Below are positions 44,108 to 52,392 of a DNA stretch of 64,000 nucleotides, piece after piece. The position numbers were made by a program, and so were the translations under genes. This DNA is from an uncultured Paracoccaceae bacterium (GTDB lineage Bacteria; Pseudomonadota; Alphaproteobacteria; Rhodobacterales; Rhodobacteraceae): the NCBI GenBank assembly GCA_947497985.1, contig CANMIX010000008.1, positions 1 through 64,000 of the forward strand, in the 5' to 3' direction. Each line of letters starts with the position of its first letter. The stretch's first letter is position 1. The notes below the pieces were generated by a model that saw only the letters and a list, made by a program, of their open reading frames with translations, had not been told where the DNA came from and did not search any database.

Positions 44108-44237
44108 TTTTTTGCCCCCAAGCAAACTCAACAAATTGATTACAAGTTAGCGCGAATCTGCGCTGTTTTCACTTATAACAGTATTCAATTATCTTTTTTA
44201 AATTCTATCGTAAAGGGGCTTCATAAAAATACGTAGT

Positions 44238-44260
44238 CGCAAAGTGGTCACCACTTTGCG
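44238..44260. promoter_or_regulatory. Perfect palindrome, candidate operator
   Basis: The half-sites CGCAAAGTGGT and ACCACTTTGCG are perfect reverse complements around one central base, 131-153 bases upstream of the small RTX start. Such length and perfect symmetry point to a dimeric regulator site rather than a hairpin terminator, as no T-tract follows. Confidence 0.6.
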
Positions 44261-44412
44261 TTGGGGCATAGTCAATAGTGGCGGGAAAAAACTCAAAAAC
44301 CGAATATGTCACAAATCTTCCACAATGTGGGCGCAAAAACGCCTGATTTGGGCTGGTTGTAGAAATAATCCAGGGGAAAGGCAATAGATTGTTCCCATGT
44401 TTTTGCGCTAAC

Positions 44413-44440
44413 CATTTTGATTTTTCAAAATGTACATTTT
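44413..44440. promoter_or_regulatory. Overlapping AT-rich palindromes
   Basis: CATTTTGA and TCAAAATG form an inverted repeat with a 4-base spacer (44413-44432). The palindrome AAAATGTACATTTT (44427-44440) overlaps it and adds a third copy of the half-site. They may be a regulator array between the divergent genes. Confidence 0.5.
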
Positions 44441-44845
44441 TTAGGCAGTTTTCTATCTGAAACGTTATTCCGCTCGAAGGCGGCGGTCAGACAATACAGA
44501 TATCTGCATTCATGGGGGGGGATGGATCCGTTCTTTGTCGTTTAACGCGGTTCGGAGCTCTTTTAAAGCGGGATGTGTGGCGGATTTTACGAATCGTCGG
44601 AGCATCTCCGGTCGCCGACGGCTGCTTATTGGATGGTCTTCTTTATGCATGGCATATTGAATGCGACTTGTGACCCGCGCAAAGGTGAATAAAGAGTGTA
44701 CTTAACTATGCTGCAGGTGCATAACGGGCAGTCCGAAGCGGCAATTGTTAGCGCTAGAAGTGGCGGGTAGTCTGAAGTTGTCAGTTTAGGGAGCCTGACG
44801 CGAGGTGCCGGAACTGGTCCGGACCTGACACGAAAGGTAAGTCAC

Positions 44846-45061
44846 ATGACCACTGCAGTCTTTAATGCAAATACCGCCGCTCCAGTTTCTCGTTTTCAAA
44901 CTGTTGCCGATCAGATCACCGCTTTTATCGCAAAGCGTCGTATCTTTAATGAAGTACGCCGGGAGCTCCAATCGCTCTCCAATCGCGAACTGGATGATAT
45001 CGGAATTCGCCGCTCTGACATCACAGCCATCGCACGTGAGCACGCAGCACTCAAAGGTTAA
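44846..45061 (+). CDS. DUF1127 small protein
   Basis: A 71-residue protein with the DUF1127/YjiS-like C-terminal half: RRIFNEVRRELQSLSNRELDDIG followed by RRSDITAIAREHA (quoted in part). These arginine-rich proteins are often stress-induced in alphaproteobacteria. In Rhodobacter sphaeroides one of them, CcaF1, is an RNA-binding protein encoded with small RNAs. ACGAAAGG lies upstream of the ATG. The 3' region has two small hairpins and a terminator. Confidence 0.9.
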   Translation: MTTAVFNANTAAPVSRFQTVADQITAFIAKRRIFNEVRRELQSLSNRELDDIGIRRSDITAIAREHAALKG

Positions 45062-45172
45062 GACCTGTAGAAACAGGGTAAACGAGCACGTTTGTGCTGA
45101 CCTTATATATATGTCCGCCAAAGCGAACTTTGGCATATGCGCCCTGGCTTTTTGCCGGGGCGTTTCTTTTTT
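45062..45172 (+). ncRNA. Candidate 3'-UTR small RNA with terminator
   Basis: After the DUF1127 stop come two perfect short hairpins (CCTGT/ACAGG at 45064-45077 and AGCAC/GTGCT at 45085-45098) and an intrinsic terminator (CGCCCTGGC/GCCGGGGCG, T-rich tail) at 45140-45172. The R. sphaeroides ccaF1 gene is followed by CcsR small RNAs made from the same transcript. The CCUCCUCCC motif of those RNAs is not seen here, so this is only a candidate. Confidence 0.35.
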
Positions 45173-45173
45173 G
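45138..45173 (+). terminator. Intrinsic terminator after the DUF1127 gene
   Basis: A 9-bp stem CGCCCTGGC/GCCGGGGCG (one wobble), loop TTTTT, then TTTCTTTTTT. Confidence 0.85.
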
Positions 45174-45321
45174 CACATCTGATGCGATTAAGTCTTTGAA
45201 AACAGTCTGGTAAATGCGCAAAGCAACCATAAATGGTTCAATGCCAACAATAAACAACCTGGATACTATTTGCAGCTTCCGAAATCCGTGTAAATCTATA
45301 CTCGGATTGGGAGAGACCATT

Positions 45322-45870
45322 ATGTGGTATGAGTTGGACGTGAATGATCGCCTTGTGGCGGTCAGCAACGATTGGGATGCATTGTCGGCATCCGCAAATG
45401 TTCCGGGCAATAGGTTTGAAGCAATTCGGTATCGACCGATTTGGGAGTTTGTCGTTGGGGAAGAGACACAAAGGTTCCTACGCGCGATGTTCTTTTTGGC
45501 GCGCAACAAGCGCCGAGACATCACATTGCCCTATCAATTAGACGGCATGGGTGAAAATTCGCACTTCCGCATGCGTATCGAACCTTTGCAGCAGGGTGGA
45601 CTTTTGGTTGCACATGATCCGGAACGCCGCAATGCGTCGCCGCCACAGCTGGTGTCCTATGCCGCAAACGACCTGACACGTTGTTCGCAATGTCTGCGCA
45701 TCGGAGTTGATGGAGTTTGGTACACCGCTGAGCCAACGATCGATCTGGCGAGCCATTCGCAATCGCAATGGTGTGTCTGTTGCCACTGCAAGGAAAACGC
45801 GTTGAAACTGGTTCAAGAGATGCGCGAACCAGCTGTTGCATCCTATGCGCGGGCTGGATTTTCCAAGTAA
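45322..45870 (+). CDS. PAS-like hypothetical protein with a cysteine cluster
   Basis: A 182-residue protein. The N-terminal 100 residues (MWYELDVNDRLVAVSNDWDA ... IWEFVVGEETQRFLRAMF) have the look of a PAS-type sensor fold: a VSNDWD-like motif, an FxxG-like turn and a helix. The C-terminal part has cysteine pairs (RCSQCLRI and WCVCCHCKEN) that could bind zinc or an iron-sulfur cluster. GGGAGA seven bases before the ATG at 45322 supports this start; open reading continues upstream to 45214 without a better site. The function is unknown, perhaps redox or ligand sensing. It is the last gene before the ribosomal block resumes. Confidence 0.6.
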   Translation: MWYELDVNDRLVAVSNDWDALSASANVPGNRFEAIRYRPIWEFVVGEETQRFLRAMFFLARNKRRDITLPYQLDGMGENSHFRMRIEPLQQGGLLVAHDPERRNASPPQLVSYAANDLTRCSQCLRIGVDGVWYTAEPTIDLASHSQSQWCVCCHCKENALKLVQEMREPAVASYARAGFSK

Positions 45871-46277
45871 TAAGACGGTCACTTTGAATTGGCGCAGTGC
45901 ATGAACGGCGATCGAGCCTGACGCCACCGGTCACCGAATACGGATCCTGGTCTGGCACGCCGGGATGTCAAAAGGCGTTTTTTGTGATGGGTGATCCGAT
46001 CCGACCATCCACCCGGCGGCGCCTCCTCCTTATGTTTTATGCGGTTTTGTCCACAACACACAGAAACGCAGCCAATATGGGCGCGCGGCGTATGTAACAT
46101 GGGCAAAAGGGTCCAATGCAGTGGCTGTGCTTTGCGTGACTGAGACCTTGATCCAAACCCGCATCCCGTCTATACGCCCCCGGTGGTGTCTCGACATCAC
46201 AAGAATCAACAAGCAAGAAAAGCCGTGGTTGACCCCGTTACGCTTCAAGAGGTCACATCCGGCAATGGAGAAGCGAT
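45871..46277. other. Intergenic region upstream of rplO
   Basis: No gene was recognised. It must contain the promoter for the rplO-secY-adk block because the block is cut off from rpmD by the island. No clear terminator for the PAS-like gene is seen. ATGGAGAAG is the rplO ribosome binding region. Confidence 0.5.
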
Positions 46278-46748
46278 ATGAAACTGCACGAATTGCGCGA
46301 CAATCCTGGCGCCACCAAAAAACGGACCCGTGTTGGCCGTGGTCCTGGTTCTGGCAAAGGTAAAATGGGTGGCCGTGGTATCAAAGGTCAGAAATCCCGT
46401 TCGGGTGTGTCGATCAACGGTTACGAAGGCGGCCAAATGCCTTTGTACCAACGTCTGCCAAAGCGTGGCTTTAACAAGCCAAACCGCAAGTCATTTGCGG
46501 TTGTGAACCTGGGCCTGATCCAGAAATTCATCGACGCCGGCAAACTGGACGCTGCAAATGTCACCGAAGACACTCTGATCGAATCCGGTCTGATCCGTCG
46601 CAAGCTGGACGGTGTACGCGTTCTGGCGAAAGGTGAAATCACCGCAAAAGCAACCATCTCGGTCACCGGCGCTTCCAAAGCGGCTGTTGAGGCCGTTGAA
46701 AAAGCTGGCGGCGCTCTGACCGTAGCAACCGTGGCTGCGGCCGAGTGA
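46278..46748 (+). CDS. rplO: 50S ribosomal protein L15
   Basis: L15 is a late-assembling large-subunit protein. The 156-residue product has [41 protein letters not shown] (basic Gly-rich N-terminus, quoted in pieces: [17 protein letters not shown]) and the [19 protein letters not shown]-terminal segment. The normal neighbours rpmD and secY are respectively 29 kb upstream and 121 bases downstream. A terminator-like attenuator lies between it and secY. Confidence 0.97.
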   Translation: MKLHELRDNPGATKKRTRVGRGPGSGKGKMGGRGIKGQKSRSGVSINGYEGGQMPLYQRLPKRGFNKPNRKSFAVVNLGLIQKFIDAGKLDAANVTEDTLIESGLIRRKLDGVRVLAKGEITAKATISVTGASKAAVEAVEKAGGALTVATVAAAE

Positions 46749-46767
46749 ACCGGCTTATGACCTTGTG

Positions 46768-46851
46768 AGCGGCGTGAATGCCGCTTACATAGGGCATTGA
46801 GTTTTCCATCACGCCGTCCGAGCCGGAAAATGGTTCAGGGCGGCGTTTTTG
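46768..46851 (+). promoter_or_regulatory. Candidate attenuator between rplO and secY
   Basis: A terminator stem of 13 pairs (CGCCGTCC + GAGCC with GGTTC + GGGCGGCG, one bulged A) at 46812-46845 is followed by TTTTT. An upstream hairpin, AGCGGC/GCCGCT, is at 46768-46785. CGGCGTG at 46770-46776 can instead pair with CACGCCG at 46810-46816, which would break the terminator. The two states are mutually exclusive, so read-through into secY could be regulated. secY starts 20 bases after the T run. Confidence 0.65.
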
Positions 46852-46869
46852 CAAGAAGAGACCAATTTC

Positions 46870-48234
46870 ATGGTATCAGCAGCTGAACAAATGGCAGCGA
46901 ACACCAGCTGGGCCGCCTTGGGCAAGGCCACAGATCTGCGTAATCGCATCCTGTTCACCATAGGACTTTTGATCGTTTATCGTTTGGGGACATTTATTCC
47001 TGTCCCGGGCATCGACGCGACAGCCCTGCGTCAATTCATGGAATCCGCAGGCGCCGGTATCGGCGGCATGGTTTCCATGTTCACCGGTGGCGCGTTGGGA
47101 CGGATGGGGATCTTTGCCCTTGGCATTATGCCTTACATCTCGGCCTCGATCATTGTTCAATTGCTGACCTCCATGGTCCCCGCGCTTGAACAGCTCAAGA
47201 AAGAGGGTGAACAGGGTCGCAAGAAAATCAACCAATACACCCGTTACGGCACCGTGGCCCTGGCCACTGTACAGGCCTATGGCCTGGCCGTGTCGTTGGA
47301 ATCAGGTGATCTCGCCTTTGATCCGGGGATGTATTTCCGCCTGGCTTGTATGATTACCTTGGTGGGCGGCACCATGTTCCTGATGTGGCTGGGTGAGCAG
47401 ATCACCAACCGCGGCATCGGTAACGGCATCTCGTTGATCATCTTTGTGGGCATCATCGCCGAAGTTCCTTCGGCACTGGCGCAGTTCTTTGCTTCGGGTC
47501 GTTCCGGCGCATTGAGCCCGGCTGTGATTGTCAGTGTTATCTTGATGATTGTTGGGATCATCATGTTTGTGGTGTTCATGGAACGCGCCCTGCGCAAGAT
47601 CCATATTCAGTATCCACGCCGCCAGGTGGGCATGAAAGTCTATGACGGTGGCTCTTCGCACCTGCCGGTCAAGGTTAACCCAGCGGGTGTTATCCCGGCG
47701 ATCTTCGCCTCGTCCTTGCTGTTGCTGCCGACCACCATTGCGACCTTCTCCACCGAAGCCGCGACCGGTCCTGTGATGTCTTGGCTGTTGGCAAATTTTG
47801 GCCCCGGTCAGCCGCTCTACCTGTTGTTCTTCGTTTCGATGATCGTGTTCTTTGCTTATTTCTACACCTTCAACGTGGCGTTTAAGCCTGAAGATGTGGC
47901 GAATAACCTGAAGAACCAGAACGGTTTTGTTCCCGGCATCCGCCCCGGCGCAAAAACGGCAGAGTATCTTGAGTATGTGGTAAACCGCGTTCTTGTTCTT
48001 GGTTCCGCTTATCTGGCGATTGTTTGCCTCTTGCCGGAGATTTTGCGCAGCCAGTTTACCATTCCGTTCTACTTTGGTGGCACTTCGGTTCTGATCGTAG
48101 TTTCGGTAACTATGGACACGATCCAACAGGTGCAGAGCCACCTGCTTGCGCATCAATACGAAGGTTTGATCGAGAAGAGCCAGCTTCGCGGGCGTAACAA
48201 GAAACGGACAAGACGGGGACCGGCACGTCGATGA
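46870..48234 (+). CDS. secY: Preprotein translocase subunit SecY
   Basis: The channel-forming subunit of the SecYEG translocon. The 454-residue product has about ten membrane helices. Family motifs are [12 protein letters not shown] after helix 1, [32 protein letters not shown] and the basic C-terminus [15 protein letters not shown]. The ATG at 46870 is preferred over an in-frame start 7 codons upstream, which lies in the attenuator tail. The stop overlaps the adk start (ATGA). Confidence 0.97.
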   Translation: MVSAAEQMAANTSWAALGKATDLRNRILFTIGLLIVYRLGTFIPVPGIDATALRQFMESAGAGIGGMVSMFTGGALGRMGIFALGIMPYISASIIVQLLTSMVPALEQLKKEGEQGRKKINQYTRYGTVALATVQAYGLAVSLESGDLAFDPGMYFRLACMITLVGGTMFLMWLGEQITNRGIGNGISLIIFVGIIAEVPSALAQFFASGRSGALSPAVIVSVILMIVGIIMFVVFMERALRKIHIQYPRRQVGMKVYDGGSSHLPVKVNPAGVIPAIFASSLLLLPTTIATFSTEAATGPVMSWLLANFGPGQPLYLLFFVSMIVFFAYFYTFNVAFKPEDVANNLKNQNGFVPGIRPGAKTAEYLEYVVNRVLVLGSAYLAIVCLLPEILRSQFTIPFYFGGTSVLIVVSVTMDTIQQVQSHLLAHQYEGLIEKSQLRGRNKKRTRRGPARR

Positions 48235-48878
48235 CTAACATTATTCTCTTGGGCCCGCCCGGTGCGGGCAAGGGGACGCAGGCGCGTCACCTGGTTGAAA
48301 CGCGCGGTATGACGCAGCTGAGCACGGGCGATATGCTACGCGACGCGCAGTCTTCCGGGACCGAAATGGGCAAGAAAGTTGCCGCGATCATGGCCGAAGG
48401 CAAACTGGTCACCGACCAGATCGTCATTGGTCTGATCCGTGAGAAGCTGCAGGAAGGGTCCGAAGGCGGCTTTATCTTTGACGGTTTCCCACGCACTCTG
48501 CCGCAGGCGGACGCGTTGCAAAAGCTGCTCCTGGAAATGGAGTTGAAGCTGGATGCAGTGGTCGAAATGCAGGTCGACGATGAGGCGTTGGTCGCTCGTA
48601 TCACGGGTCGTTCGACCTGTGGTGGTTGTGGCGAAGTCTATCATGACGTCACCACGCCTTGGCCTGCGGATGGTAAATGTTCGAACTGTGGCTCGACCGA
48701 TGTAAAACGCCGTGCAGACGATAATGAGGAAAGCCTCAAAACCCGTCTGATGGAGTACTACAAAAAGACATCGCCGCTGATCGGGTATTACTACGCCAAA
48801 GGTACGCTGCAGCGGATCGACGGTCTTGCGTCAATTGATGAAGTGAAAAAATCCATCACCTGGATCCTGGGTAAATAA
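48231..48878 (+). CDS. adk: Adenylate kinase with zinc-binding lid
   Basis: Interconverts ATP + AMP and 2 ADP in the cytoplasm. The 215-residue protein has the P-loop [13 protein letters not shown], the AMP-binding [11 protein letters not shown], and a long-form lid containing four cysteines ([11 protein letters not shown] and GKCSNCGS) that probably bind zinc. Long-type adenylate kinases with secY upstream are common. Its terminator at 48907-48931 overlaps the end of the convergent BLUF gene. Confidence 0.97.
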   Translation: MTNIILLGPPGAGKGTQARHLVETRGMTQLSTGDMLRDAQSSGTEMGKKVAAIMAEGKLVTDQIVIGLIREKLQEGSEGGFIFDGFPRTLPQADALQKLLLEMELKLDAVVEMQVDDEALVARITGRSTCGGCGEVYHDVTTPWPADGKCSNCGSTDVKRRADDNEESLKTRLMEYYKKTSPLIGYYYAKGTLQRIDGLASIDEVKKSITWILGK

Positions 48879-48904
48879 GTTAAAGCGTCGTTTTTCGACT
48901 GCGA

Positions 48905-49336
48905 TCAAGGGCTGCCATTGGCGGCCCTTTTGTGTTCGTCCAAGGCCAGTTGCGCGACGTCGCGAATGGCCTGTTGTTTAAAGGATGTGGGCGTGTCACC
49001 GGTGAGCCGGGACAACCGTTGCAGCAACCCATCGCCGTGATTGTCAAAGACATGAAATCCCATGGTCCACGGGCCAAAAAGCCGTGCATCAACCTGACCG
49101 GACCAAATAAGGTTATAACAGTAGACGCGACCATCCGTGCGAATGCGATCGGCCAGGGTTTCGACCTGCGGACGTGGACCTTCAAGGATTTGAAAGTATT
49201 CCGTCTCTCCGCGCAGCAGAAAACCGGTGATGTTCAGTTCTGGATTTCGCGCAATTGCACAGCGCAGAATTTCCAGGTCATGAAAGGTAAAAGGCGGGTA
49301 ATTCGCCTTTGCCCGGTACAAAAGGCGAAAGAACAT
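48905..49336 (-). CDS. BLUF domain photoreceptor protein 1
   Basis: A 143-residue protein consisting of a BLUF (blue-light, FAD) domain with a short helical tail. The residues used by AppA in its photocycle are conserved at the same spacing: Tyr7 (AppA Tyr21), Asn31 (AppA Asn45) and Gln49 (AppA Gln63, in EYFQILEG). LNITGFLL and PWTMGF are further BLUF elements. It should bind FAD and respond to blue light; with no output domain it would act through protein-protein contacts. The start is the ATG at 49336; a TTG lies three codons upstream. It is convergent with adk, and a second BLUF gene lies upstream. Confidence 0.85.
   Translation of the reverse strand: MFFRLLYRAKANYPPFTFHDLEILRCAIARNPELNITGFLLRGETEYFQILEGPRPQVETLADRIRTDGRVYCYNLIWSGQVDARLFGPWTMGFHVFDNHGDGLLQRLSRLTGDTPTSFKQQAIRDVAQLALDEHKRAANGSP
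48907..48932 (+). terminator. Terminator of adk inside the convergent BLUF gene
   Basis: A 10-bp stem AAGGGCTGCC/GGCGGCCCTT (one wobble), loop ATT, then TTG. It lies in the last codons of the leftward BLUF gene, so the two genes share this DNA. Confidence 0.7.
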
Positions 49337-49409
49337 TGGAACCAACCACAGATAACGCGTTGCGCATTACAGTAACGCTAAATCAATTCCTGTGCCGCAA
49401 TTCTTGCGA

Positions 49410-49431
49410 AATTGCCCTCCAATAGGCAATT
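49410..49431. repeat. Inverted repeat between the two BLUF genes
   Basis: AATTGCC and GGCAATT are perfect complements with an 8-base spacer. It may be the transcript end of the upstream BLUF gene or an operator of the downstream one. Confidence 0.45.
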
Positions 49432-49503
49432 CTCCACCTTTATGTCCTGAATTTCAGGCTTTCGCATGCCGAATTGGTCGGCTGCGGTTCGATCAGCATG
49501 CGA

Positions 49504-49944
49504 TCAAGGGTTGGTCACGCGTTGCGATGTGCGCCGGTCATTGCTGATTTGGCGTAGCCCCAACATCTGCATGGCCGCCAAAACCGGCTCCACCGATTGA
49601 GTGGCGGGGGTGGCCAAAAATGTATTTATCGGACAGGCTTTAACCTGGCTGTGGCTGTGTTCATGATACCCCATGGACCAGGCCGGATACTGTCGTTCTT
49701 GTGTCGGGGTCAGCGACAGGATCTGAAAATCAAAGGCGCGCGAGTCTTTTGCAACACGGCGCAGCATCGCCTCGACTGCTTCGGTTGGACCTTCGACGAC
49801 ATTCAAATAGGTATTGTCATCGCGCAGCAGATAGCCGGTGATACCGTCTCGTTCATTGTTGCGCATTGCTGTGCGCATAATTTCCAAGTCACTGACCGAG
49901 AATATCGGAAACCGTGCTTTTGCTTTGAAAAAAGACCTAATCAC
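49504..49944 (-). CDS. BLUF-like protein 2 with altered flavin-site residues
   Basis: A 146-residue BLUF-like protein (SFFKAKARFPIFSVSDLEIM, RDGITGYLL, VVEGP, AWSMGYHEH). It has Asn30 at the AppA Asn45 position, but Phe6 replaces the photocycle Tyr and Asn48 replaces the key Gln (TYLNVVEG), with spacing identical to the active sister protein. It may bind flavin, but a normal BLUF photocycle is not expected. The start is a GTG at 49944, directly after an in-frame TAA. It is upstream of BLUF gene 1 on the same strand with 167 bases between, so they may be coexpressed. Confidence 0.8.
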   Translation of the reverse strand: MIRSFFKAKARFPIFSVSDLEIMRTAMRNNERDGITGYLLRDDNTYLNVVEGPTEAVEAMLRRVAKDSRAFDFQILSLTPTQERQYPAWSMGYHEHSHSQVKACPINTFLATPATQSVEPVLAAMQMLGLRQISNDRRTSQRVTNP

Positions 49945-50344
49945 TTAAATACCGTCTGTTGGAACGAGAATACTTTGTTAGCTTACTTATTGCTGAGTAG
50001 AACTACTGTAAGTTGTTTTACGGCTCAATGAAAAACCGACGTTGATTAGCGTCACATTTGCGTTTTCAAAACTAAAGCCATTCTGTGACCAGTTTTTCTT
50101 GAAGATAACGCCTTAATCCTTGGATTCTCGGTCCAAGAGGCCAGCCAGGGAGTTCGCCCTTGACGGGCTAAGCGGAACCTCCTAAGCAGAATTCCTCAAT
50201 GAGAATCATCTTGATCTGGCACCTCGGATCCAATTGGAGAGCCAGCAGAGATTCGTTAGGCCCGAACGCAGGACGCATTCGGGCTTATGTTGTGAAAAAA
50301 GGTTCTGGAGCTACGGAACCGCAACTGAAAAAGGAACGTATAAC
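49945..50344. other. Intergenic region between the BLUF gene and rpsM
   Basis: No gene was found. It holds the divergent promoters and a hairpin at 50260-50284 (GCCCGAA/TTCGGGC), about 60 bases before rpsM, possibly part of a regulated leader for the alpha-type block. AAAGGAA is the rpsM ribosome binding site. Confidence 0.5.
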
Positions 50345-50713
50345 GTGGCACGTATCGCCGGCGTAAACATCCCGACTGCAAAGCGGGTACCAATCGCCCT
50401 CACATATATCACCGGTATTGGTAACACCTCTGCCAAAGCTATCTGCGAAGCCGTTAACATCGACGTAACACGCCGTGTAAACGAGCTGTCCGACGCTGAA
50501 GTTCTCGCCATTCGTGAGCACATCGACGCCAACTACACCGTAGAAGGCGACCTGCGTCGTGAAGTTCAGATGAACATCAAACGCTTGATGGATCTCGGTT
50601 CTTACCGTGGCCTGCGTCACCGCCGTAACCTGCCCGTTCGCGGTCAGCGTACTCACACCAACGCTCGTACCCGCAAAGGCCCCGCAAAGGCCATCGCTGG
50701 TAAGAAGAAGTAA
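50345..50713 (+). CDS. rpsM: 30S ribosomal protein S13
   Basis: S13 contacts P-site tRNA and forms bridges to L5. The 122-residue product begins at GTG 50345 ([19 protein letters not shown]), with AAAGGAA upstream. It contains [20 protein letters not shown] and the tRNA-contacting [18 protein letters not shown] tail. The longer open frame upstream covers the leader hairpin and is rejected. Confidence 0.97.
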   Translation: MARIAGVNIPTAKRVPIALTYITGIGNTSAKAICEAVNIDVTRRVNELSDAEVLAIREHIDANYTVEGDLRREVQMNIKRLMDLGSYRGLRHRRNLPVRGQRTHTNARTRKGPAKAIAGKKK

Positions 50714-50728
50714 GGGAGGGTTCGACCA

Positions 50729-51118
50729 ATGGCTCGTGAAAAGACTCGTACAAAGCGTAAAGAGCGTAAGAACATCGCCTCTGGCGTTGCTCATGTGAAC
50801 TCTTCGTTCAACAACACAAAAATTCTGATCTCTGACGTTCAGGGTAACGCAATCTCTTGGTCCTCGGCTGGTTCGATGGGCTTCAAAGGTTCGCGTAAAT
50901 CTACACCTTACGCCGCGCAGATGGCTGCAGAAGATGCAGGCAAAAAAGCGCAGGAACACGGTGTTAAAACCCTGGAAGTTGAAGTGCAGGGCCCTGGCTC
51001 TGGACGTGAATCGGCACTGCGCGCCCTGGCGGCAATCGGTTTCAACATCACCTCGATCCGTGATGTAACCCCGATGGCCCACAATGGCTGCCGTCCGCCG
51101 AAACGCCGTCGCGTATAA
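50729..51118 (+). CDS. rpsK: 30S ribosomal protein S11
   Basis: S11 lies on the platform of the small subunit near the mRNA exit. The 129-residue protein has [20 protein letters not shown], the [20 protein letters not shown] core and the C-terminal [14 protein letters not shown] precedes the ATG. A hairpin GGGGTCC/GGGCCCC at about 51134-51160 lies between it and rpoA, without a T run. Confidence 0.97.
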   Translation: MAREKTRTKRKERKNIASGVAHVNSSFNNTKILISDVQGNAISWSSAGSMGFKGSRKSTPYAAQMAAEDAGKKAQEHGVKTLEVEVQGPGSGRESALRALAAIGFNITSIRDVTPMAHNGCRPPKRRRV

Positions 51119-51231
51119 TAATAACAACCTGTTGGGGTCCTGCGTTTTGCCGGGCCCCGACGCGCTTCACATAAACCTCGGGCGTTCGCCCCTATTGGGA
51201 CATGGGGGGTGGACAGGAATGGAGGGAATGC

Positions 51232-52248
51232 ATGATCCATAAGAACTGGGCAGAGCTTATCAAGCCGATGCAGCTTGAGATTAAGCCAGGCAACGACCCC
51301 GCACGTCAAGCCACCATCGTCGCTGAACCGCTGGAACGCGGCTTTGGTCTGACGTTGGGCAACGCGTTGCGTCGCGTCCTGATGAGCAGCCTGCAAGGCG
51401 CTGCCATCACAAGCGTACAAATCGACAACGTTCTGCATGAATTCTCCAGCGTTGCTGGGGTGCGTGAAGACGTGACCGACATTATTCTGAACCTCAAGCA
51501 GGTTTCCCTGCGGATGGAAGTTGAAGGGCCCAAGCGCCTGTCGATTTCTGCCAAAGGCCCGGCTGTTGTGACCGCAGGTGACATCGCCGAAACCGCAGGC
51601 ATTGAGGTTCTGAACCGTGAGCACGTGATCTGTCACCTCGACGATGGTGCCGATCTGTTCATGGAACTGACTGTAAACACTGGCAAAGGCTATGTCTCCG
51701 CAGACAAGAACAAGCCTGAAGACGCACCCATCGGCCTGATCCCGATCGATGCGATCTATTCGCCTGTGAAAAAGGTCTCCTATGACGTTCAACCGACCCG
51801 TGAAGGTCAGGTTCTGGACTATGACAAGCTGACCCTGAAGGTGGAAACCGATGGTTCCATCTCGCCTGACGACGCGCTGGCTTTTGCTGCACGTATCGTT
51901 CAGGACCAGCTGTCGATCTTCGTCAACTTTGACGAGCCAGAATCCGCAGGCCGCCAGGACGAGGACGATGGTCTCGAGTTCAACCCGCTTCTGCTGAAGA
52001 AAGTGGACGAGCTGGAACTGTCTGTACGTTCGGCAAACTGCCTTAAGAACGACAACATCGTTTACATCGGCGATCTGATCCAGAAAACCGAAGCGGAAAT
52101 GCTGCGCACCCCGAACTTTGGCCGCAAATCTTTGAACGAGATCAAAGAAGTGCTGTCGGGCATGGGTCTGCACCTTGGCATGGACGTCGAGGACTGGCCG
52201 CCGGACAACATCGAAGATCTGGCCAAGAAGTTCGAAGACAGCTTCTAA
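51232..52248 (+). CDS. rpoA: DNA-directed RNA polymerase subunit alpha
   Basis: The alpha subunit directs RNA polymerase assembly and contacts UP elements and activators. The 338-residue product has an N-terminal dimerisation domain ([20 protein letters not shown]) and a C-terminal domain with helix-hairpin-helix elements ([20 protein letters not shown] and [18 protein letters not shown]). The ATG at 51232 follows GGAGGG; the frame extends 10 codons further upstream without support. Confidence 0.97.
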   Translation: MIHKNWAELIKPMQLEIKPGNDPARQATIVAEPLERGFGLTLGNALRRVLMSSLQGAAITSVQIDNVLHEFSSVAGVREDVTDIILNLKQVSLRMEVEGPKRLSISAKGPAVVTAGDIAETAGIEVLNREHVICHLDDGADLFMELTVNTGKGYVSADKNKPEDAPIGLIPIDAIYSPVKKVSYDVQPTREGQVLDYDKLTLKVETDGSISPDDALAFAARIVQDQLSIFVNFDEPESAGRQDEDDGLEFNPLLLKKVDELELSVRSANCLKNDNIVYIGDLIQKTEAEMLRTPNFGRKSLNEIKEVLSGMGLHLGMDVEDWPPDNIEDLAKKFEDSF

Positions 52249-52261
52249 GCACATCACGATT

Positions 52262-52286
52262 TGAAGGGGGCCTTTGGCCCCTTTCG
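52262..52286 (+). terminator. Terminator-like hairpin between rpoA and rplQ
   Basis: AAGGGG(G)CC and GGCCCCTT pair with one bulge, and a short T run follows. It could reduce rplQ expression relative to rpoA, but the weak T-tract suggests read-through. Confidence 0.5.
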
Positions 52287-52392
52287 CAATGCCCGGATCT
52301 GCCGGGGAATACATGGGCATCAGCCCCAAGGTGAGTGGCTGACACGCATCAGCTGCCTGACAAAGCAAAAACGCAAGATAAGGATTTAAACA

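Larger units (their letters stand above)
44108..44845. other. Long intergenic region between the small RTX gene and the DUF1127 gene
   Basis: This 738-base region contains no recognisable gene. It is AT-rich with several palindromes, which are listed separately, and an 8-G tract at 44514-44521. It carries the divergent promoters for the RTX gene and the DUF1127 gene and may hold an unrecognised small RNA. Confidence 0.5.

Noticed and set aside
16956-46277. Prophage or integrative element carrying the EPS island
   Set aside because: No integrase, transposase, phage structural gene, tRNA gene or direct repeat was recognised at the boundaries.
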